From positions 5,952,001 to 6,016,000 of the forward strand of contig CAUWAG010000020.1 of assembly GCA_963556695.1 (NCBI GenBank): a stretch of DNA of 64,000 nucleotides. Direction: 5' to 3'. The notes below the pieces were generated by a model that saw nothing but the letters and a program-made list of their open reading frames with translations, was not told where the DNA came from and searched no databases. The first letter of the stretch is position 1, and every line of letters begins with the position of its first letter. Positions 56,440-64,000 of the stretch are shown one piece after another. Source of the DNA: Anthostomella pinea. Taxonomy: Eukaryota > Ascomycota > Sordariomycetes > Xylariales > Xylariaceae. The position numbers were made by a program, and so were the translations under genes.

Positions 56440-58195
56440 CATGCCGGCCGGAAACTTATTATCATAATACGTGCTCAGTGGCGCACTAGCCTGAGCACAT
56501 GCAGTATATTGGTCATCCTGTGGTATGACCTGATTAGGTAGCTGCGGGAGGTCACTTTCACGGTTATCCAAGTAGGAAGGTACCCCCTTCAGCTATCCGT
56601 CTTCTTCTACTAATACAGAACACTTTGAAATCTCAGACTTATGAGGGATGAGTCACCGGGACTGTAGTTGCGCTGCGTCTAACGACTTAAATGTTTTCCA
56701 AAGAAACTATGGTAGAACCTAGATCAACTGCAAGTATCATACCCGGCAATGCATCGTGGTATTGTGAGACGTAGTCATCCTCAAGCAGCAAGTGTCGTGG
56801 CACTGCTCAATAGGCGATGGTAGTTGAGCAACGCCTTTTGAGTTGGAACCTCTTTGCTAAAGCCTAGAAGCTGGAAGACGAGGGATTCTGACAGGTTCGA
56901 ACCACCCAATATCGGCGGAACTCCCCTTTCTAAGATGAAGAGTCACAAGTCTAGGTCCTGAGAAACCTCCTCGTGACAACACGAGATCCTGCAGTCGACC
57001 AGTCTTTCGGCCTACTAAAAGATATGTTCTTCATAGCATGAGGCAAAGATCGAGCTTCATGAAAACCCTTCATCGAAACAAAAGACGGACATCGTTATCT
57101 TTCTTGCCTTGCTGACCCTCGTCCAGCGTACGATAGCATGTACCTCTCTGCGGCACGAGGCACTAACTGCCACATCGAACAGCTGCCGAGTCAACAGAGC
57201 TAATCTAAAAGTTGCAATGTCATCGCAGCTGTCGAGCATGGGAATGGGCTCGGCAATTTATACGGAACGAGCATAGGGACGTCCAGAGAAGTTGACAACA
57301 TGCGGGGGTCAAAACATGGGCGTCCTCCGCAATGCGTCGTCTCCTGCGTGACTTGACGTTACATGTAGCATCGATCAGTCATCAGCATAACATAACAGCG
57401 TTGCTTGTTGCTCGTTACGCGTTAAATATTGCTTACTATTCACTTTTGAAATACCTCGGCTCGTTTCAAAATGCTGCATACCTCTCGAGAAAATCGTTTT
57501 TAGGTGGCTGATGGATATGCTTGATTATAATTACTGTATTAGAGTAGTATGCACGATTCAAGGGTGTGCTGAGTGAGCGAGTGGAATGAGGACACACCCG
57601 TTGTCTGGACGGCCGAGGCAAGCGGCGCTCATGTTGTGCGTCGCGGTTTGCGTGTAGTGGGAGGTGTATCATGAGGGTATTAGTAAGCTAGGTCTCAAGA
57701 GGTAAAGTGTCCGCTGCCGCATTCCCGTAAGGTTTGGGCGCGCTACTACTGACGATGATGCTTCGCGTTGCTGTTTGGCTGAAATCCCCAAGCACATCTG
57801 TCGATATGATGAGCAAGCAAGGCTTCCATTCCTTTTCCTTCTCAGCTGAACATCCGCTTCCATGGCGAGGAAGGCATCGATGCTGGTGGTGTCACGTGTG
57901 TCAAGGGATGATTACACATCATTCGACCGAGTGGTGTTGGTGGCGAAAGCCGAGAAATCTCCCGGCCACACGCATGACTGTGGGCCACTTCTGCGCCTAC
58001 GGCGTGCTAAGGCAGGTGGAATGCTGATAAATGCAAGTGGGCAAAGGTTTGTGAGCTATGACGATGGTGCCATTGGAAGATTGTAAGTATATTAAGTCCT
58101 TTCATTCACTTCCTCTCCGTGCATACCACTTCCCCTGAATCAATCCTCGAATCCGCCCGTACTCTCCCACAGAAAACCAATACATTACCGCAAGC
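56440..58195. other. long spacer, no gene recognised
   Basis: About 1.75 kb between the solo LTR and the OYE gene. It includes the probable companion block of repeat copy E. Short frames at 57734-58086 are not supported. The OYE promoter is in the last few hundred bases. Confidence 0.4.
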
Positions 58196-59323
58196 ATGGG
58201 CTCAGCACCGCAACAATCGAAGCTCTTCCAGCCTCTCCAGGTTGGGCCTTACAAGCTCTCCAACAGAGTCGTAATGGCACCCCTGACCCGTTTCCGCGCC
58301 GAGGACGACCATGTGCAGCTACCCTTCGTCAAGGACTACTACACCCAGCGCTCCTGCGTCCCGGGAACGTTGATCATCACAGAGGCCACCATCGTGTCGC
58401 CCAAAGCAGGCGCCTATGCGAATGTCCCAGGCATCTACACCGATGCCCAGATAAAGGCGTGGAAGGAGGTTGTGGACAGCGTGCACAAGGCTGGTGGTGT
58501 TATTTTCATGCAGCTATGGGCACTCGGCCGGACAGCAGATGCGAAGCAGAAGGAGAAGGAAGGTACGGGCGAACTTGTCAGCTCGAGTGATGTTGCCATG
58601 AGCGATAACTCGCCGAAGCCAAGGTCGATGACAGAGGATGAGATCCAAGAGATGATCAAAGACTATGCCACTGCTGCCAAGAACGCTGTGGAGGGCGCTG
58701 GTTTCGACGGCGTGGAAATCCACGGTGCCAATGGATATTTGATCGATCAGTTCACACAAGATACTGCGAATAAGCGGACAGACAAGTGGGGAGGCAGTGT
58801 CGAGAACCGATCACGCTTCGGCATCGAGGTCTCGAAAGCAGTCGTCGAGGCTGTAGGCGCTGAGAAGACCGGCATCCGTTTGTCACCGTGGTCGACGTTC
58901 CAGGGGATGAGAATGGAAGACCCCGTTCCGCAGTTCTCTCACCTTATGCAAGAATTGAAGAAGCTGAAGCTCGCCTACGTCCACCTCGTCGAGAGCAGGA
59001 TAGCAGGCAACGCCGATGTCGAGACGACTGAGAAGATCGACCCTTTCATCGACATCTGGACTGGCACCTCCCCGATACTCATTGCTGGAGGTTTCAAGCC
59101 AGACTCTGCCCGCCGGGCTATAGATGAGGAGTACAATGACAAGGATGTCGCTATTGTGTTCGGCCGGTTTTTCATCTCGACACCAGATCTGGTGTACAGA
59201 CTGCAGCATGGAATTGAATTCCAGCAGTACGATCGCGAGAAGTTCTACAACCCGAAGTCCCCAGAAGGCTATACCGACTACCCATTTTCGGTCGAGTGGC
59301 AGAAGGAGCACAAAAAGGCATAG
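58196..59323 (+). CDS. old yellow enzyme family FMN oxidoreductase
   Basis: One exon, 375 residues, from ATG at 58196. The OYE signature is complete: LSNRVVMAPLTRFRA (conserved Thr), MQLWALGR (Trp near the flavin), HGANGYLIDQF (His/Asn substrate pair and Tyr proton donor), and NRSRF for the phosphate end. FMN contacts at VFGRFFISTPDLV close the barrel. OYEs reduce activated C=C bonds with NAD(P)H; related fungal members act in ergot alkaloid and oxylipin pathways. No cluster partner lies nearby, so the substrate is open. DKWGGS replaces the more usual DKYGGS. Confidence 0.94.
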   Translation: MGSAPQQSKLFQPLQVGPYKLSNRVVMAPLTRFRAEDDHVQLPFVKDYYTQRSCVPGTLIITEATIVSPKAGAYANVPGIYTDAQIKAWKEVVDSVHKAGGVIFMQLWALGRTADAKQKEKEGTGELVSSSDVAMSDNSPKPRSMTEDEIQEMIKDYATAAKNAVEGAGFDGVEIHGANGYLIDQFTQDTANKRTDKWGGSVENRSRFGIEVSKAVVEAVGAEKTGIRLSPWSTFQGMRMEDPVPQFSHLMQELKKLKLAYVHLVESRIAGNADVETTEKIDPFIDIWTGTSPILIAGGFKPDSARRAIDEEYNDKDVAIVFGRFFISTPDLVYRLQHGIEFQQYDREKFYNPKSPEGYTDYPFSVEWQKEHKKA

Positions 59324-60191
59324 GCGACGGCACGATGATTACGGTTATGCGCATACATTAGACTACACAATAGAGCTAGAGCTAGATGAAACAGCACGCC
59401 TGCAAGGCCGTGTACGCTTGCTACTGTACAGAGTCCCGGCACATCCTACATATGTTTGCGAAGAGAAGTCTGAGTTCAAAACGATGTATACTTAAGTAGA
59501 TTACCCACAAGCTGGAACCACCGACCTCTCGAGTCATAAAGTCAGAATGATAAGATGCCGCTTTGTCTGATGCGACGCCGCGCTCTGGCATAAGTGTGCC
59601 CGCATCCCAGGCTGACGCTATAGACCGCGTACATCGGGACGCTGCTTGTCCATAGGCAGACCAATTGTCATCTGGCTAGTGCTTCACTCCATGCAAGACA
59701 GATAGGATACACAAGTAGGCAGGAATTCGTCACACCAAGAACTGATACAAGCGGTATACATGGACCAGTGAGCCATACTCTTATCGTTGAGTACGCGTCA
59801 AAGATTCCTAGATGGCAGACTACATGTAAGGACGGATCTACATGCGCATCTGACTCACTCGCCGCGACCATGCACGTCGAGTAAGCCTCGTCGGCACCCC
59901 TTTCCTATTGGCTGCGAAAATTCCTGGTTGGACCACTTGTACTTGGTTGCGATGAGTCGGATTGGACAACAGTTCCTAGTTTAGACGGGAGTAATTAATT
60001 ATATGCAGTAAGATCGTGGTGGTTATACGAGGAATGCAGCCTCGGCTGTGACTATACTCCCTGAAGATAGCCAACAGACAAGAATCATTCAAAGATCGAG
60101 ACAACAACCAGATCCATTGGCCCCTTCCCCATCAGGTCCATTCCAGTCATACTCCCAAACACCATGATATCGATATCGATATCTGCCCATC
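59324..60191. other. spacer, nothing recognised
   Basis: Contains the OYE 3' region and the leader of the small ORF at 60192. An ATATCGATATCGATAT palindrome sits 15 bases before that ATG. Confidence 0.4.
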
Positions 60192-60500
60192 ATGAGCCAG
60201 AACTACACCCAAGACCGGAAGCACTCAGCTTCGCTGCTGAAATCGATCCTCGAGGGTGAAAAGGCACAGCATGGGGGGCAACAGCAGAGCAGTATGATTC
60301 ACCACCCCAGACAACAGTACTGTCTGACCATTCCCTACCTAGAGACATCCCCAAGCACCTCGAAGCCAGCCGACGACTCCGTCTCCATCCTGTCGACCAG
60401 CACAATCGGCAGCACCAAGGCGCTGCTGAAGGACAAGTTCACGCGGTCTGATGCTGCCAAGAAGGACGACAGGACAGACGACAAGGCAGACAACAAGTAA
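60192..60500 (+). CDS. small hydrophilic protein, unknown function
   Basis: A 102-residue frame with ATG at 60192. It is rich in Ser, Lys, Asp and Gln, has no membrane segment and no known domain. The opening (MSQNYTQDRKHSASLLKSILEGEKAQ) could form a helix; the C-terminus is Lys/Asp-rich. An overlapping 31-codon frame starts at 60164 upstream in another frame. Codon quality is ordinary. Treat as hypothetical. Confidence 0.45.
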   Translation: MSQNYTQDRKHSASLLKSILEGEKAQHGGQQQSSMIHHPRQQYCLTIPYLETSPSTSKPADDSVSILSTSTIGSTKALLKDKFTRSDAAKKDDRTDDKADNK

Positions 60501-61025
60501 GAAAGGGGGTCGGAGAGCTAGGTGACTGAGACCCCGACGCAGGCCATGACAGTGGAGTGGTAATTAAGTGAGAGCTGAGCGTTACATGACTTGACCTACG
60601 CCCTGCGCGAGTAGGGCGGTGATGAGTTGGCGTGATGCAGTTGGTAGACGGACTGGGGTCTCGCTGTGTGCACAGACGAGGGGAAAGGGGTAGAGTGCTC
60701 TTGCAAAGTGCTCTTGGGTAGAATAGGGGCACGCAATGCCTCATATGCTTGGTTCGTGTGAGGAGATCGGAGCGCTGAATACTAGGATTTCCAACGCGAG
60801 TGTAGTCAATCAGCACTTCACCAGCACAAAATTTGATGAAATAGGGGGTATCTTGATACTGTCTTCCTGTCTGTATGCTCGTCTGTCTACTTACGCCATC
60901 TGTTGGTTTTGTTTATGTCGTCCTCAGCAAGCAGGGAGTATATCTCGTGCAACCTCTTGCTGCAGGCAATCTGTTCATACATTTTATGATGAATCCGTGC
61001 CAAATCTTCCGTTGTTCGACTTCAC
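60501..61025. other. spacer between convergent genes
   Basis: The region lies between the small ORF and the ASK1 3' end and likely carries both 3' UTRs. No gene supported. Confidence 0.4.
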
Positions 61026-62666
61026 CTAGAACGTATCGTCCAAAATGTCTTGGTTCATGTGGACCATGGTAGGACTGTATTCGTTCGGGTCCTCGGGCGC
61101 CGCGCCAGCCGTGATCAGGATGTCGTCCACGATCCTCCTGCTCGCTTCTCGTGCTATGGATCACGTTGTCAGCTGGGACCACCAAGACCTGGTCTCAACC
61201 CCCTGAACAGGGAAAAGAAGACAAGGGAAGCCACTTACCAGGCGTCTGCATAAGCTTGCTCGCCGGCAGCGCGAACTGGATCGTCTTGGGCGGGCTCATG
61301 CCCCCAAACAGCCCACCCCCGGTATCATCGTCATCCTCGTCGCTCTCCCACGTAATCTCGTCCGGATCCCTCCTCCCCAGCGCCAGTCCCTTGCCTTTTC
61401 CCTTGTCATCACCACCACCCCGCGCCTCGGCGAAGATGTCGCGCTTCTTGGTCGTGGCGGGCGTCTGCACGCTGACGCCCGGCGTCCGAGGCCCGTACCC
61501 GCCTCCGCTCTTCCGCCGCAGCCGCACGGGCGACATGTACAGGTCGCTGCGCAGCTTCGGGACCGCCATCTCGGGCGAGCTCATGGGGCTGTCGGCCCAC
61601 AGCGCGCGCCGCGTGCGGTCTTCCGCCGTCCCCTCGCCGCCGCCGTGACCGTTCTTCTCCGGCGACCGTGAGCGCCCGCGAGGCTTCAGCACCGGCACGC
61701 CCTTGTGCGGCGTCGCCTGCAGGCGGTAGTTCTTGTCCAGCACGCGGTGCAGCAGTAGGTCCTTCGGCTTGCGGGCCATGGCCGACTGTTCGTCGTCAAA
61801 CATCTGCTGCTGATGCAGCGTCGGCTCCTCGAGCATGAACGACGAGGAGCGTGGCGTCATCGACATGTCGGGCAGGCGCGTGGAGGCGGTATTGGTGCGT
61901 GTGCGCTTGGCGGGCAGCTCCGTGGTCTCGTCATCGTCGTCGTTGTCGTTGTACCCGGCGTCGGAGACCGCGTCGGCTTCGTCGTCCTTAAAGACTCCGC
62001 CGTCGCCCTTGAGCTCGCGCCGCAGGGCCTCGTAGGGGGAGCCGAAGCCGGCGAACTGTGGGCGCGCTATGGACTTGGACTTGGAAGACGGGGGCCGCGG
62101 CGTGCTGCCGGTCATCTCGGCGTCGTCGAGGAGCGAGTCTTCGACGTTGCGCTGCTGGTGTTGGTGTTCGTACCCGGACTGCTCGACTGTCGTGTCCCCC
62201 TGTGTTGTGTTGTTGTAGTCTGAGGTCGATTCGTCGAGGGCTGTCTCTTCGGCGCGCGTGGTCTCGTTGTCATCGCCTGCTAGGTCTTCGTAACCGGATA
62301 GCGAGACGTTGGCGGAGGCCTCGAAGAATTGCTTCCAGAACTGCGGTGAAGTCGACATTAGTAAGTTTTCTAGCGTTTCGGCTCTGGATTACTGCTGTAC
62401 GCACCTTCGAGGCTTCCCACACGTTCTTGGAGTGCTCGCCATACTGCTCGACGAGAGGCAATATGCTCGAGGTTACAATGCGGTGGGCCTTGCTGAAGTT
62501 GTGATCGATCTCTGTAGGCTTGGGATTAGTCGCTTGTCTGAGCTATGCCCGGGTCTGATGCGGTCTTCCTACCTTGCAGGGTAAGAGTGATTGACTGCTC
62601 TAGCTTCTCCAATTCTTCGGTCAAGGTCAGGTTCCTGCCCGACGACGACGTCCCTGGTCGAGACAT
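61026..62666 (-). CDS. ASK1: DASH complex subunit Ask1
   Basis: Four exons (62666-62573, 62511-62405, 62340-61239, 61153-61026) give 476 residues. The N-terminus matches the DASH_Ask1 domain: LTLTEELEKLEQSITLTLQ, IDHNFSKAHRIVTSSILP, EYGEHSKNVWEASKFWKQFFEAS-like (spliced across exon 2/3). A long acidic, disordered, probably phosphorylated middle follows (many SP and TP, including Cdk-type sites), and a conserved C-terminal segment ends MVHMNQDILDDTF. Ask1 is part of the ring that couples kinetochores to microtubules. The intron positions are consistent with fungal orthologues; the second splice restores WKQFF. Confidence 0.95.
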
Positions 62667-62951
62667 GATTGCAATGTGTGTTAGAGCAGGTAGGTTGAGG
62701 TGCCCAGCTGTGTTGTTTTCGGGATGGAGGTATTTCAGGGTTTGGCGGGGTTCTGTGGGCAAAGCCTCAAAGTAAAGGTCAAGGCGCGTCTTGGTGGACG
62801 CGATGAGGGGCAGCCGTTACCAGCGTTACGACTAAGAGGTAGATTGGAATATGTCACATCCGGCCACTGCCATATTTCATATAACCATGGTGTAGGTGTA
62901 GGATGAGCTCAAGAGCATCAGTTTTGTCTGCATTGGGGGTATCTCTAAATA
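62667..62951. other. short spacer upstream of ASK1
   Basis: About 285 bp; probably the ASK1 promoter and the 3' region of the gamma-tubulin complex gene. Nothing else seen. Confidence 0.4.
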
Positions 62952-64000
62952 TCACAGTCCGGGCCTCGCCTGAGAGTAGTAGCCCGAAATCTGCAACTTG
63001 GCCAAAAGTCTATCAATAGTATTCTCCTCCCTCAAGTCTTCACCTCGCTTGGTGTCATCAGTCGTCAAATCGTGCTTCGTCGCTTTTTTTGTGGCGGCCT
63101 CCTTTTCACCGAGGCCTCGACATACCGTGATAAAAACCTCCACCTTCGTCTTGAAGGTAGCATAAAGGTTCTGGAGCAGCATTTTGGTAGCGTCACCTTC
63201 CACTTTTCCGGACACTTCCAGCTGAGCCTGCCTCGAGAACCTGAGGATCAGTGAGAATATCTCCTCGACCAACTTCAACACCGGTTGCTGCCTCTTCCTC
63301 AACAGCAATGTCTGCATCATGCGATCCAGCATCTGCTCGTGTTCTTCGCGAACCTCGTCCGGGCTTAGTACCCGGGCCTCTCTAGAGTCAATGTCGTCTT
63401 TCAGGAGATCCGACTGAACTCGATCAAGCCAGCTTTCAAACCTCCGCCATGGTCTCTCCACTCCTGTATCGAAGAAGTAGGTACTTATGCTCGAGACGAA
63501 ATGTTGCGCTTCAAAGCGGAAACGCAACCATGTCTCGTCCACATCATGGTTCTGGTTCAGTCTTGTCGATGTATCTCGGAAGAGTTGGCCCACAACATAG
63601 AGCATTCGGAGCACGCGAAGTAACAACTTGAAGATCTTGTCGTACTTGACCAGAACCACGGGCGGAATGATCGGCGAGAGCGGCGCAGGAGCCTTGTAGG
63701 ATAGCCGTAGGAAGTCCAGCGCCTCGAGCGAACTCGGGTCCAGGCACCTATCGATCTCCTCGGGTGAAAGGTCGCGTACAGCAAAACTGAGGTCGCCAGG
63801 AAGCTTGTTGCTCTCTGGGCCAGCATATCGTGACTCTGGCGGCGCCGAGGATGGATAGCTCTCGTTAAGAACACCCATCAAAGCGAGCCGAAGCTCCGAA
63901 CTAGCGGGAGGCCAGCTATCCCTCCCGTTCAGTCGGAGGCCCATGACACCACCGTTCCGAGCCACGCCAGCCTGCCGCTCAGCTGTCTCGAGATCGGGGT
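62952..64000 (-). CDS. gamma-tubulin complex component (GCP5/GCP6-like), C-terminal part
   Basis: The frame stays open to the window edge; at least 349 residues of the C-terminus are present. LSYKAPAPLSPIIPPVVLVKYDKIFKLLLRVLRMLYVV is the GRIP2-type entry of the Spc97/Spc98 family, followed by helical bundles (WLRFRFEAQHFVSSISTYFFD, LVEEIFSLILRFSRQ). The final helices end in LAKLQISGYYSQARPGL. Such proteins bind gamma-tubulin in the ring complex at microtubule organising centres. The sequence lacks the tight match of Spc97 or Spc98, so a GCP5 or GCP6 subunit is more likely. The N-terminus lies outside the window. Confidence 0.85.
   Translation of the reverse strand, partial: PDLETAERQAGVARNGGVMGLRLNGRDSWPPASSELRLALMGVLNESYPSSAPPESRYAGPESNKLPGDLSFAVRDLSPEEIDRCLDPSSLEALDFLRLSYKAPAPLSPIIPPVVLVKYDKIFKLLLRVLRMLYVVGQLFRDTSTRLNQNHDVDETWLRFRFEAQHFVSSISTYFFDTGVERPWRRFESWLDRVQSDLLKDDIDSREARVLSPDEVREEHEQMLDRMMQTLLLRKRQQPVLKLVEEIFSLILRFSRQAQLEVSGKVEGDATKMLLQNLYATFKTKVEVFITVCRGLGEKEAATKKATKHDLTTDDTKRGEDLREENTIDRLLAKLQISGYYSQARPGL

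Noticed and set aside
56885..56905. B-box-like GGTTCGAACCACC
   Set aside because: No A box or cloverleaf nearby; a chance match.

Overview
The window reads as nuclear DNA of a filamentous ascomycete (Pezizomycotina, probably Sordariomycetes). The evidence is dense protein genes with short introns (44-230 nt, mostly 50-105), a fungal ergosterol P450 (ERG5), a DASH kinetochore subunit (ASK1), Zn2Cys6 and bZIP regulators, and transposable elements whose damage is almost entirely C-to-T/G-to-A, as expected from repeat-induced point mutation (RIP) or cytosine deamination. The species is not identified.

Left part (1-18,030) is accessory. It opens with the tail of an LTR and an AT-rich decayed block. 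A complete but inactivated Ty3/gypsy chromovirus (1730-8565, target duplication ATTAA) sits in that block, and a tRNA-derived SINE (6416-6987, 12-bp target duplication) sits in its gag. Next come an SDR remnant facing an AflR-like Zn2Cys6 regulator, then remnants of fungal incompatibility/NLR-associated families: a zinc-finger-like protein, a small bZIP that may splice into a nonsense-riddled C2H2 protein, and a DUF7580-type gene whose 3' half is still open.

Middle part (19,050-50,150) is housekeeping: tRNA-Gln with an intron, eIF5B, a large MMS1/CPSF-A-like propeller protein, a Gyp8/TBC1D20-type GAP, VPS52, eIF5A, RRN7, ubiquitin-L40 (start codon split by an intron), a YIPF-type Golgi protein, a mitochondrial rhodanese, a secreted M35-like metalloprotease, an unknown two-exon gene and ERG5. 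Exon structures were rebuilt by hand from splice signals and reading phase.

Right part: 51,500-58,000 is accessory again, with a copia fragment, a transposon-protein tail, an F-box-like gene interrupted by two 160-bp solo LTRs of one family (each with its own target duplication), a truncated SINE tail and a 492-bp solo LTR with a perfect 5-bp duplication. The window ends with an old-yellow-enzyme, a small unknown protein, ASK1 and the C-terminal part of a gamma-tubulin complex component.

A short palindromic repeat family (GGAATAAGCA ... TGCTTATTCC, followed 33-49 bp later by a second conserved block) occurs in five intergenic places and matches no element type I can name. I found no dramatic new multi-gene system. 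The most informative signals are this repeat family, the nested transposon history, the possible bZIP-scaffold fusion and the split start codon.
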